The notes below the pieces were generated by a model. The model saw only the letters and a list, made by a program, of their open reading frames with translations, did not search any database and had not been told where the DNA came from. From positions 48,282 to 112,281 of the forward strand of contig NZ_CABHXX010000034.1 in assembly GCF_902170565.1 (NCBI RefSeq): a stretch of 64,000 bases of DNA, in the 5' to 3' direction. This document shows, piece after piece, positions 36,326 to 44,752 of this stretch; within the stretch, counting starts at the first letter, position 1; every line of letters starts with the position of its first letter. The stretch comes from Yersinia thracica (GTDB lineage: Bacteria; Pseudomonadota; Gammaproteobacteria; Enterobacterales; Enterobacteriaceae). The position numbers and the translations under genes are program-made.

Positions 36326-36331
36326 CTAATA

Positions 36332-36407
36332 TGGCTCCTCTGACTGGACTCGAACCAGTGACATACGGATTAACAGTCCGCCGTTCTACCGACTGAACTA
36401 CAGAGGA
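36332..36407 (-). tRNA. tRNA-Asn (GTT), copy 3
   Basis: This is identical in its 76 nt to copies 1 and 2, with anticodon GTT and an encoded CCA. The flanks on both sides (ATGGCTCC before and AATCGTGTGAACGGGGCG after) match copy 2 almost fully. No island is inserted downstream. Confidence 0.97.
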
Positions 36408-36425
36408 ATCGTGTGAACGGGGCGC

Positions 36426-36454
36426 ATGATATCTAGCATGCCCGATACTGTCAA
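36426..36454 (-). promoter_or_regulatory. Sigma-70 promoter of tRNA-Asn copy 3
   Basis: TTGACA (36449-36454) and TATCAT (36426-36431) have a 17-base spacer on the minus strand. The -10 differs by one base from copies 1 and 2. Confidence 0.8.
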
Positions 36455-36574
36455 CGCTAAAGTGGTACATTTGGCTCGACTGCTCAGCATCTGAGCAAGA
36501 CAGCGAGAGATAATGGCTAAATCAGGTAAATTCGCCATTTTATGCCTTTATGGTTTAAGGCGTTGAGCCAATAA

Positions 36575-37378
36575 CTAATTCAGTGGATGCAAGATCTCGG
36601 CGTTTTTATTATCGTTTTCCCACCGTTTTAGTCTGGCCAGCGGGTCTTGACGATAAAAAGTACAGAAATGCTGATAAACCGCCGGGAAACGGTTTTCCAA
36701 TAGCTCGGGCGCACTGAAAAAGTATTCGGATAACACCGCAAAACATTCAGCAGGATCACTGGCGGCGTATGCATCCATACTGGCAGCGTCGACACCCACC
36801 ATATCTATCTCATCTTGAATATTATCCATCGCCTGATGTAGGTCATATTCCCAGGCAGCAACATCACGCATGGCAATGGGTGGCACGCCGTTTGAGTGAC
36901 CGCCATTGCGCATGTCCAGCTTGTGGGCAGCCTCATGAATAACCAAATTAAAACCTGATAAATCAAACGAGTCCTGAATATCTTGCCAATTCAGTACAAT
37001 CGGCCCCTGTTCCCAACTCTGACCGGACTGCACTGTTTGCCCAGTGTGGACCAAGCCCGCATCATCTTGCCAGTCGTCATCAACCACAAAAGGGGACGGA
37101 TAAATCAGCACTTCATGGAAACCATCCAGCCATTTAGCTCCCAATTCCATCACTGGCAGGGCGAATAACAGTGTTAGGCGGGCCTGCATCAACGGCGTTA
37201 ATACTAACCCTTGCAGTGGTAGTAGGCGTTTTTGTTGCAGCAAATGGCTGGCGACAGAAACCAGCCGCTGTTGCTCCTCGTCACTTAAAGGTGCCAATAG
37301 AGGGATATTCAGCGCTTCACGCCACTGTGCAAGCCGCTCCGCTTGCGGTTGATTTGCTTTCCACAGCCACTTAATCAT
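36575..37378 (-). CDS. mtfA: MtfA, Mlc titration factor / zinc peptidase
   Basis: From the ATG at 37378 the protein is 267 aa, the usual MtfA length. The frame is open back to 37438, but that adds 20 unconserved residues. The gluzincin motif HEAAH (H148, E149, H152) is intact, and a downstream glutamate in [11 protein letters not shown] serves as third zinc ligand. In E. coli MtfA binds the glucose repressor Mlc, relieving repression of ptsG, and has aminopeptidase activity. It is transcribed alone. Confidence 0.92.
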   Translation of the reverse strand: MIKWLWKANQPQAERLAQWREALNIPLLAPLSDEEQQRLVSVASHLLQQKRLLPLQGLVLTPLMQARLTLLFALPVMELGAKWLDGFHEVLIYPSPFVVDDDWQDDAGLVHTGQTVQSGQSWEQGPIVLNWQDIQDSFDLSGFNLVIHEAAHKLDMRNGGHSNGVPPIAMRDVAAWEYDLHQAMDNIQDEIDMVGVDAASMDAYAASDPAECFAVLSEYFFSAPELLENRFPAVYQHFCTFYRQDPLARLKRWENDNKNAEILHPLN

Positions 37379-37652
37379 CAGGTTGCTCACAAAGTGATAA
37401 TTCGAACGTCTAAAGCAGGGAAGTGTTGTTGTAAACATGCCGTAAAAAGGGGCATGAACGCAACCGTTTCATGAAGAGATACCCGAGAACTTGAAAGGCC
37501 CGCCTCGCAAACGGGTAAGAATATCCGCTTTCTGAGGGGTAAAACGCCTCATGCTCTTTCATTATTCAAGCACTTATAGAAAAAAAATTCAGCGATCTTT
37601 ATCACAGTAAGTTGGCAAAGCAAGGCGATAAATAATACATCCGGATTGCTCA

Positions 37653-37680
37653 TTGGTAATTGTTTGTTGGTAATTGTTTG
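37653..37680. repeat. 14-bp tandem duplication
   Basis: TTGGTAATTGTTTG occurs twice in direct succession (37653-37666 and 37667-37680), followed by TTG. It lies in the promoter region of the LolA-like gene, about 60 bases before its start, and could shift promoter spacing. Confidence 0.9.
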
Positions 37681-37739
37681 TTGATACTTAGGCCTATAGT
37701 TAATCATGGGCTTGAATTATTTGCCCCAAGGAGAAAACT

Positions 37740-38456
37740 ATTCGCGGCTTAACCGGTTCACTCACCCTATTGGCGGCAGTTTTTATGTCGTCGAGTATTG
37801 CCTATGCAACGACGGCCACACATCAAATTTATGATGCTTCCATGATATTCACCCCACAAATCAAGACCAGCGCAAATGACCCTATCAGTGTAGCTCTCCG
37901 CCATTTTGAGCAAACTGAATCCTATCAGGTTAGAGTGCGTTCTCAGTCGGTGCAGGGGGACTTAACTGTGATTCGTTACAGTTACCGTAAGCCGGGATAT
38001 GTGCGCATGGACTTCACCGAACCCCATAATGGCGCGGCGCTGGTCTATGATCCAAGCAGTGGCAAAGTGCGATTATGGCCATTCGGAATAAATAGTTTAC
38101 CGGTGCTGAGTCTGTCGCCGACCAATAGTTTGATACGTGATAAAAATGGTCATCGTGTGGATCAATCAGATATTGGGACGTTGCTCAGTCATATCCGCAG
38201 CCTACAACAAAGCGGTGAGACGGCTATTCTCGGTGACGAAGTATTAGCACAGCAGCCGGTATTGCATCTTTCGGTAACCGGCCCGGCTGGCGTCACGGTG
38301 GATAATGTGCATCGCTATGATGTTTGGCTGGAAAAGAGTCAAAATTTTCCTGTCAAAGTAGTGAGTTATGGCGCAGATGGACAGCAACTGGAAACCGTAG
38401 TAATGGACGCCATGATAGTCAATTTGCACTTTCCTGAGCATTTTTTCACCCCTTAA
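37740..38456 (+). CDS. Exported LolA-like protein with an apparent ATT start
   Basis: From 37740 the frame gives a 238-aa protein. The first residues form a proper signal peptide: a basic residue, GLTGSLTLLAAVFMSSSIA, then AYA. The mature part has LolA/outer-membrane lipoprotein-sorting features (YRKPGYVRMDFTEPHNGAALVYD in part, VWLEKSQNFPVKVVSY). No ATG, GTG or TTG exists in frame upstream before a stop at 37713. A perfect AAGGAG (37728-37733) lies 6 bases before ATT. A start at the internal TTG 37770 or ATG 37785 would destroy the signal peptide. Function is probably periplasmic binding of a lipid-like ligand. Confidence 0.75.
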   Translation: MRGLTGSLTLLAAVFMSSSIAYATTATHQIYDASMIFTPQIKTSANDPISVALRHFEQTESYQVRVRSQSVQGDLTVIRYSYRKPGYVRMDFTEPHNGAALVYDPSSGKVRLWPFGINSLPVLSLSPTNSLIRDKNGHRVDQSDIGTLLSHIRSLQQSGETAILGDEVLAQQPVLHLSVTGPAGVTVDNVHRYDVWLEKSQNFPVKVVSYGADGQQLETVVMDAMIVNLHFPEHFFTP

Positions 38457-38472
38457 TACGGAGTCTGGCAGC

Positions 38473-38943
38473 ATGGCTGAGTACCGGTTTTCGACCATCT
38501 GGCGAGTTGAGGCTCCGCTGCAAGCCGTATGGGATATTCTTTGCCGTCCGGATTTGTGGCCGAGTTGGTGGAAAAGTTTGGAGCAGGTTGTCGAGATTGA
38601 AAAGGGTGATCTTAATGGCATCGGCGCATTGCATCGCTATATCTGGAAAGGTGTATTTCCATACCGAGTAACCTTTGATATTCATGTGTTAACAATCAGT
38701 CCCTTGCAGTTGCTGGAGGGGCAAGCCAGTGGCGAGGTTGAAGGTATCGGGCTGTGGTCATTATTTTATGATGGCACTGACACTATTGTCCGTTACGACT
38801 GGCATATCCGTACCAATACGCGCTGGATGAATCACCTGTCCCCCATAGCGGCACCGCTTTTTCGCTGGAACCATAACAGTGTTATGCGCGAAGGTGCCAA
38901 AGGGTTGGCACGGAAATTGGGGACGCGAGTGGAGGTCGGGTGA
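38473..38943 (+). CDS. SRPBCC (START-like) domain protein
   Basis: This 156-aa single-domain protein has the helix-grip pattern of polyketide cyclase/START-like proteins (TIWRVEAPLQAVWDILCRPDLW in part, then alternating strands and a long C-terminal helix). These proteins bind hydrophobic ligands in a central cavity. CGGAG lies before the ATG at 38473, 16 bases after the LolA-like gene, so the two are probably co-transcribed. The ligand is unknown. Confidence 0.8.
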   Translation: MAEYRFSTIWRVEAPLQAVWDILCRPDLWPSWWKSLEQVVEIEKGDLNGIGALHRYIWKGVFPYRVTFDIHVLTISPLQLLEGQASGEVEGIGLWSLFYDGTDTIVRYDWHIRTNTRWMNHLSPIAAPLFRWNHNSVMREGAKGLARKLGTRVEVG

Positions 38944-38960
38944 TTGCTGTGGGCTAATTA

Positions 38961-39183
38961 ATGGCTGTCGCAGTGGTCGGCACGCAGCATTTCTGGGATC
39001 ACGAAGCTTTTAAAGGGGCATCCAGTGAGGTCGAAAAGCTGGGAGGTAAAGTGGTCGCGGTAGACGGCGGGCGGGAATAATCAAGTGCATGCCGATAATC
39101 ATGATATTTTTCTGGCACGTAAAGTCGATGCAGTTATCAGTATGTTGGCAATAAAATCTGTAAAGCGGAATTATTATAAATAA
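38961..39183 (+). pseudogene. Frameshifted remnant of a periplasmic sugar-binding protein
   Basis: An ATG at 38961 opens 39 codons (VVGTQHFWDHEAFKGASSEV, KLGGKVVAVDGGRE) and stops at 39078. One frame over, the sequence continues as NNQVHADNHDIFLARKVDAV and ISML to a stop at 39181. Joined across the shift this reads like the N-terminal lobe of a RbsB-type sugar-binding protein (helix, then VDGGRDNQ). Only about 70 of some 330 residues remain, and no transporter genes are nearby. Confidence 0.7.
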
Positions 39184-39611
39184 TAATTGAGTATTAAACT
39201 GGTGGTTAATATATTTCTCCTGTGGAGAAAAGCGGAGTGAGATATAAAATTAAAACAGAGTCGTAAAAAATAGATTTTTATTTATTTAATTGATTTTGCT
39301 TGTATTTTAATTTTTATTTGAAATCATTTCTTCGAGATATTCTCTCGTTTTTTCGCAATTAAACGTAGATTAAGAGAATTTATTTGCCAAAATCACGCCA
39401 TGATTAACTTGCGTGTAAGACCTTTCCTACATTAAATCAGCCTACAGTCTTATATACAAGGAATGTCTCAAAACGTCTAATGGCAGCATAAATTTTGAAT
39501 CCATATTTTGATTTGGGTCAACCAAATAGAAAATGAATTCAACTCCCAGGCACCAGGCCTATTAACGTTTGGGTATCGCAACGCGATAAACACTATATCA
39601 GGATTATTTAA
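39184..39611. promoter_or_regulatory. AT-rich upstream region of the second fimbrial operon
   Basis: This stretch of about 430 bases has no gene and probably carries the promoter of the DUF1120 operon. I see no recombinase-type inverted repeats. An AT-rich upstream region of this type is a usual target of H-NS silencing. Confidence 0.4.
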
Positions 39612-40250
39612 ATGAAAAAGCAACTGGCTAAACTTACTGTACTGTCTTCTTTAATTTTTGGTATTAATGCTGCCAATGCAGAAGCACCGACTGCAGAATT
39701 AAAAGTAATAGGTACGCTGACTGTGCCAAGCTGCACTATCTCTCCTCCGGATGAGGGTGTTTACGATTTTGGTAACCTGTCTTCATCTTTAGTTAAATCA
39801 GGTACTGCGACTACGGCCCTGACGCCGATGACTAAAACCTGGACAATAAGCTGTGATGCAGAAACTTACCTGAACTTTACACCAGTGGATAACCGCACTG
39901 CCTCTGCTAGTGTTGCGGGAACAACTAACTTCGGTATGGGTAACGTGAATGGCACTGGCAAAATCGGTTACTACACTGCACAGATGAAGAGTGCCACTGT
40001 TGATGGTAAAACATCTAACGTCTTCTCTTCCGCGACCTCAACCTTTGTTGTGGCGACAACGGCTCCGCTGACAACCGGCTTGCGCACCGGTTGGTCATCT
40101 GCTGCTAACACCCAGAGCACCGGTAAAGTGTTTACTGCTGATATTACTGTTAGCCCGATCTTGGCTGGCACCACGACGATGGGTGGCCCGATCACTGAAG
40201 ATGCAGAAATCGACGGTTCATTGACGATGAACTTTGCATTCGGTATCTAA
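39612..40250 (+). CDS. DUF1120 fimbrial subunit 1
   Basis: This 212-aa exported protein has a signal peptide ending NAANA. The mature chain opens with APTAELKVIGTLTVPSCTI, an alternating strand suited to donor-strand exchange. A second cysteine in ISCDAETY would form the pilin disulfide. The C-terminus GSLTMNFAFGI has the aromatic-rich last strand recognised by chaperones. The family is DUF1120, found with chaperone-usher genes. The chaperone-usher genes follow its paralogue. Confidence 0.85.
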   Translation: MKKQLAKLTVLSSLIFGINAANAEAPTAELKVIGTLTVPSCTISPPDEGVYDFGNLSSSLVKSGTATTALTPMTKTWTISCDAETYLNFTPVDNRTASASVAGTTNFGMGNVNGTGKIGYYTAQMKSATVDGKTSNVFSSATSTFVVATTAPLTTGLRTGWSSAANTQSTGKVFTADITVSPILAGTTTMGGPITEDAEIDGSLTMNFAFGI

Positions 40251-40372
40251 ATAACCTGCTCGTCACGGTATAAATTGAGGGCGGATTTTTATTTCTGTCC
40301 TCAATTTTGCCTTAAAACAGAGGTATGGATAAGTGTTGACAATATTAATATATTGGAAGGACTCATCATTTT

Positions 40373-41017
40373 ATGAAAACGCATACTTTCAAATTAGCTC
40401 TTTTCACCTTATTAATTCTATCTGTCACCGTACAGGCGGCACCGCCTTCTGCTGAATTAAAAGTGAAAGGAAAGATTGGTATTCCAACCTGTACTATTAA
40501 TGCCCCTGATGGCGGTATTTATAATGTCGGTGAGATTTCATCGAGCCAGATAAAAAGTGGTACAGCAGTAACAGTATTGCCGTCGATCACAAAAACCTGG
40601 ACAGTCACTTGTGACAGCGTGACGTATCTAAGCTTAAACGCGATTGATAACCGCAAATCCTCTGTTAGTGATAACACCGGTATCCACAATTTCGGTTTGG
40701 GTTTTGTGAATGGCCACGGGAAAGTGGGTTTTTATAAAACCACCATGAGTAATGCCACTGTTGATGGAGTGAGCAGCTTACTCTATTTTATTGATGCTAA
40801 TAACATATTGCAGGGCGGACATACTTTAGAGACGCTCACCAATAATTTCCGCTTTGGCTGGTCTGAAAATGCGACTACAGCAAAAGCAGGTAAAGTATTC
40901 AGTGCCGATTTTACGGTAATACCGACATTGGCAGGCTCAACTACCATGGGTGGGGCTATCACTGAAAATATCAATATTGATGGTTCAGCGACCATGAATT
41001 TTTCTTTTGGTATTTAA
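40373..41017 (+). CDS. DUF1120 fimbrial subunit 2
   Basis: This 214-aa paralogue of the preceding protein has the same order of features: a signal peptide ending VQAA, PPSAELKVKGKIGIPTCTI, VTCDSVTYLSL, and the end GSATMNFSFGI. The two copies look like a tandem duplication that has diverged. They could be major and minor subunits of one fibre. It lies 122 bases after subunit 1 and 120 bases before the usher. Confidence 0.85.
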   Translation: MKTHTFKLALFTLLILSVTVQAAPPSAELKVKGKIGIPTCTINAPDGGIYNVGEISSSQIKSGTAVTVLPSITKTWTVTCDSVTYLSLNAIDNRKSSVSDNTGIHNFGLGFVNGHGKVGFYKTTMSNATVDGVSSLLYFIDANNILQGGHTLETLTNNFRFGWSENATTAKAGKVFSADFTVIPTLAGSTTMGGAITENINIDGSATMNFSFGI

Positions 41018-41137
41018 TTCATAAAAATCTTATAAATCAGGCTGTTTTCAATTTTTAATAGTCTGGTGTGTTTTTTTTTTGCATAAAGCCATATTTTCTA
41101 TTAACCCACCCGTTTTCCTTATTTTTAGGACACCAAT

Positions 41138-43516
41138 GTGTTTGCGCGTTGTGTTGCGTTTTCATTTACAGCATTCCTTTTATCTCTCTTCCCTGTAGCG
41201 GTTTTCTCCGCAACAAAAGAGGGCGCAGTGGCATTTGACATAAAAACACTGGAAGGTTTGGGGTATTCGGCGGAGTTAGCAGATTTTTTCAGCAAAAAAG
41301 ATAAATTTTTACCCGGTCAGCATGATGTCACCATCATTGTGAATGCCAATAAAACCTATCATATTGAAGTGACCTTCGACAGTGAGGGGAATTTGTGTGT
41401 AGACCGAAAGTTGCTGATTGCATTGAAGCTACGCCACAAAGACAGTGGCGACAGTTGTGAAAATATTGAAGCCTTATGGCCTGGTGTGGCTATAAAACTA
41501 TTTCCCGGCCAATTCCGGGTGGAAATGACGTTGCCCCAAGAAGCATTTGATCCTGAGATGGAAGGCAGTGATTACCAAAGTGGCGGTCATGCATTATTAC
41601 TGAACTATAATTTGTTTGGTCAGCGAATTGAGAGTAATAGCGATAATCTTAATTTATTCCAAGGACAGTTTCAGCCGGGAATTAACTTTAATAACTGGGT
41701 ACTACGTAACCGGGGCACCTATACCTATAATCAAGGGGTAGGCCATTACGATAATCAGGAAACCTACGCATTACGCGCGGTGGAATCATTGAAATCAGTG
41801 GTGCAGTTAGGTGAATTTGGTTTAGTCGGTGACACATATTCCGGCTTGCCGATCGCTGGTGCCCAAATATATTCCGATAATGCTCAACTGAATAATACAC
41901 AGTTGGTGGTGCCCATTGAAGGAATTGCCAATACTAACGCCACCATTGAGATTCGCCAGCGCGGACGGGTTATTTACCGCACCGTCGTGCCACCGGGGCC
42001 ATTTTCGTTGTCTAATATCAGTAACTTTTCCAGTGGGGTGGTTACGGATGTTAATGTTATTGAAGAAGATGGTACCCAGCAGCATTTTACCGTATCGAAT
42101 GCGCTGGATCCTAACTTTGAACAGCAGGCAACGACCTACCAACTGGGATTAGGCCGTTATCGCGATAGTCTGAATGACAGTGAGAGCAAGTCGCCACTAT
42201 TGGCATCGGGTGAGATGTCTTTTAACCCGATGAGCGCATTGCGTATGACCTCTGCTGGGCTGCTTTCCCCTGATTATCAAAATATTAATGTACAAAATCT
42301 TTATAGTGGGCTGGAGAATGCCTGGTTTTCGGCAGCGGCAAGTTACTCTAATACAAAAGATGTCGGGCAGGGTTACCAGTTCACCTTACAAAATCAGGTC
42401 GCAATTAACGGCAATTTGAGTGCTTCATTGTCGACAGTATATGACTCATCAAGTTATTGGTCGCCGGATAATGCCCTGAGCAGCGGCAATAATCTGAATG
42501 ACTTAAAGTACGGTAAACTGAAGAACTCGACCTCGGCAGCGATGACGTGGGCGCATCCTCGCTGGGGCGCTTTTTCCTATGTTTTGTCTAATAATATGTA
42601 TTATCAGGCGGCTGATAGTGTTTCACATACATTCTCAGCAAGTGAACAATTTGGCCGGGTGACCACGACGCTAAGTTTTCAATCCACTTCGCAGGGGCAA
42701 AATGCGCTATATGTGGGCATCACTATGCCATTGGGTAACGGATCGCTCAGTGGTCGGATGCAGCGTAATAATGGCAATATGACCTTAGGTAGCACTTATC
42801 AAGGTCGTTGGGGAGACAACAAAGGTTATCAGTTTGGTATAACTGGTAGTGATAGTCAGCGGCGTATTAATGGGGCCATGAATATGAACTCGGCGTATAC
42901 ACAACTGGCCGGTGGGGTTTCTCAGGCAACCAACAATAGCCGCTCAGCTTATGTTTCTGCCAATGGCTCAATGGCTTATGCCAATAGCACTTTTGCCACT
43001 TCTTCGTCAGCAATTGGTGATACTTTTGCGGTAGTGAATATACCGAGTCAGTCTAATTTGCGTATTTCGTCGCCCAGCAGTGGCACATCGATTACTGATT
43101 ATGCCGGGACGGCATTATTACCCTCGGTGATGCCATATACGGCATCAAAAGCACAAATAAGCACTAAAACATTGCCACTGAATATTCGCCTTAACAGTAC
43201 CAGTGCCGATTTGAAAATGACACGTGGCACCGTCGCCACCCGTAATTTTGAAGCAACAGAAACTCGTCAATTATTACTGAGTATTCGTGATAGCGATGGT
43301 GAAATGTTGCCAGTGGGGGCTAATGTGCTTGATGAAAAGGGTAACTTCCTGGGAACCATTATTGGTGATGGCAACTTTATGTTGGAAAACAAAGCGATTG
43401 GTGCAAGTTTACGTGTTAAAGCCACCAATCGTAGTGAATGTGTGGTGAGTTATGTTGAGCCGGATAAGTTTGATCAGGATGCATTATATGAAGTTGCTGA
43501 CGCTGTATGTCATTAA
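41138..43516 (+). CDS. Fimbrial outer-membrane usher (second operon)
   Basis: This 792-aa FimD-like usher is shorter than the 880-aa one of the first operon. It has a signal peptide (end near FSATKEG), the N-terminal chaperone-binding domain, a barrel with VQLGEFGLVGDTYSGLPIAG, a plug region (NATIEIRQRGRVIYRTVVPPG in part), and a C-terminal domain with cysteines in NRSECVVSY and ADAVCH. The start is GTG at 41138 behind TAGGA. An ATG two bases earlier is out of frame. Confidence 0.92.
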   Translation: MFARCVAFSFTAFLLSLFPVAVFSATKEGAVAFDIKTLEGLGYSAELADFFSKKDKFLPGQHDVTIIVNANKTYHIEVTFDSEGNLCVDRKLLIALKLRHKDSGDSCENIEALWPGVAIKLFPGQFRVEMTLPQEAFDPEMEGSDYQSGGHALLLNYNLFGQRIESNSDNLNLFQGQFQPGINFNNWVLRNRGTYTYNQGVGHYDNQETYALRAVESLKSVVQLGEFGLVGDTYSGLPIAGAQIYSDNAQLNNTQLVVPIEGIANTNATIEIRQRGRVIYRTVVPPGPFSLSNISNFSSGVVTDVNVIEEDGTQQHFTVSNALDPNFEQQATTYQLGLGRYRDSLNDSESKSPLLASGEMSFNPMSALRMTSAGLLSPDYQNINVQNLYSGLENAWFSAAASYSNTKDVGQGYQFTLQNQVAINGNLSASLSTVYDSSSYWSPDNALSSGNNLNDLKYGKLKNSTSAAMTWAHPRWGAFSYVLSNNMYYQAADSVSHTFSASEQFGRVTTTLSFQSTSQGQNALYVGITMPLGNGSLSGRMQRNNGNMTLGSTYQGRWGDNKGYQFGITGSDSQRRINGAMNMNSAYTQLAGGVSQATNNSRSAYVSANGSMAYANSTFATSSSAIGDTFAVVNIPSQSNLRISSPSSGTSITDYAGTALLPSVMPYTASKAQISTKTLPLNIRLNSTSADLKMTRGTVATRNFEATETRQLLLSIRDSDGEMLPVGANVLDEKGNFLGTIIGDGNFMLENKAIGASLRVKATNRSECVVSYVEPDKFDQDALYEVADAVCH

Positions 43517-43575
43517 TTTTTAAATTGTCGAGCAAGCAGATACTCAGTGAATATTTTTTAGACATAGGATCTATT

Positions 43576-44319
43576 ATGAAAAATACGATGGTTAGTCATG
43601 ACAGTATGAGTGCAATGGCTGCTCGTACTCATATTCTTAAACGTGTTAAATCGTTTTTTATGTTCAATTTACTGGTGTTGTTAAGCTGCTGGAGTTTGGC
43701 ATCTAATGCATCTTTCAAATTAGAAAGCACCACGGTCATTTTAAAGGAAAGTGATGGCCGCACCAGTTTCACTATTGAAAACACCGCGGCGAACCCGATC
43801 TTGCTGGTGACCAAATTGGTTGACTTAGAGGGTAAAAATCTGAGTAAGCAAATTTTGATTTCTCCGCCGGTAACACGCATTGATGCCGGGCAAAGTCAGC
43901 AAGTTAACTTTGTATTAAAGAAAGGCACGGTACTGGATTCAGAAGTATTGTTAAAAGCTTCATTTGAAGGTGTAGAACAGGTACCGGGTAATGCGACAGT
44001 GATGCCAATTCGTCAAGAAATTGGTTTTCTCATTCAGCCAAATGCTGTGCCACAGATTAAAACCCCTTGGCAGGAATTGGTTATCTCTACATCCGGCAAC
44101 AACTTGATTATTAAGAACCCGAGCAAACATGTCGTTCGCCTTGGCCCGCAGGTAATTTTAGTGCCGAGCAATGAAGTTGTTCCTTTAGGCAGCCCTTATA
44201 TTATGCCGGGTGCCACCAAGCAATTCGCGATTAAGTCGTCACCTACATCAGTTAAAGTTACCCCACTGAGCCGCTATGGTTTTGTGCAACAGGAAGTGGC
44301 TGTTCCTGTTTCGCGCTAA
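43576..44319 (+). CDS. Periplasmic fimbrial chaperone (second operon)
   Basis: About 247 aa from the ATG at 43576, which has TAGGATC before it. The frame also opens at 43507 inside the usher end. The Ig-like fold begins after a signal segment ending SNASF. Typical parts are TSFTIENTAANPILLVTKL, SPPVTRIDAGQSQQVNFVL and RQEIGFLIQP. The DRE-SxFYLN motif of classical chaperones is replaced by a divergent GTVLDSEVLLKASFEG. It is last in the operon. Confidence 0.85.
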   Translation: MKNTMVSHDSMSAMAARTHILKRVKSFFMFNLLVLLSCWSLASNASFKLESTTVILKESDGRTSFTIENTAANPILLVTKLVDLEGKNLSKQILISPPVTRIDAGQSQQVNFVLKKGTVLDSEVLLKASFEGVEQVPGNATVMPIRQEIGFLIQPNAVPQIKTPWQELVISTSGNNLIIKNPSKHVVRLGPQVILVPSNEVVPLGSPYIMPGATKQFAIKSSPTSVKVTPLSRYGFVQQEVAVPVSR

Positions 44320-44345
44320 TCAGAATGAGTGAGTTCGTCAATGCG

Positions 44346-44372
44346 AAAGGCGGCCGATAATGGCCGCTTTTT
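44346..44372 (+). terminator. Terminator of the second fimbrial operon
   Basis: GCGGCC (44350-44355) and GGCCGC (44362-44367) with a 6-base loop are followed by TTTTT. It lies 30 bases after the chaperone stop. Confidence 0.9.
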
Positions 44373-44568
44373 AATTTGTACGGAGGCCGGTGTACTCAAT
44401 GGCACTTTGGTATGGGAGTGCCGCCTTATTAGTGGGAGGGCCAGGGTTGCGAATGGATGTTGCACCAGTGACTGACTTGATTGCCGTGCGGTAAGAAATC
44501 ATTATCGGCAAAGAGAATGAAACGGCACAGTATCAGTGCTGTTTTCATTAATCAGGGAACATAAAGGG

Positions 44569-44661
44569 CTAATGGTCTTTTTTCTTGCCAAAAATCTTTA
44601 GTAAGGCGCCAACGGCACAACCAATCACTACACCTAAAATGACCCATTCAGTAAATGACAT
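44569..44661 (-). CDS. Predicted 30-aa membrane miniprotein
   Basis: On the minus strand an ATG at 44661, preceded by AAGGGTCTGAAT, opens 30 codons. The peptide is MSFTEW followed by a hydrophobic helix (VILGVVIGCAVGALLKIF) and a basic tail GKKKDH. A clear ribosome-binding site, one helix and a positively charged cytoplasmic end are what real small membrane proteins show. It lies between the second fimbrial operon and the glgC relic. No family is known to me. Confidence 0.55.
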   Translation of the reverse strand: MSFTEWVILGVVIGCAVGALLKIFGKKKDH

Positions 44662-44752
44662 ATTCAGACCCTTTTATTCGTTTGGCATGATTATATAAAC
44701 TATTCCCTACTTGTCCATGCCTGGGCAATTCAACATTGATAGCTCCACGGCT

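Noticed and set aside
41136..41160. ATG at 41136 as the start of the second usher
   Set aside because: It is out of frame with the usher; the in-frame GTG at 41138 has the ribosome-binding site and gives the signal peptide.
44399..44494. A 31-codon frame beginning MALWYGSAALL
   Set aside because: The nearest Shine-Dalgarno-like GGAGG is 13 bases away, too far, and the peptide shows no helix-plus-tail pattern like its neighbour at 44569-44661.
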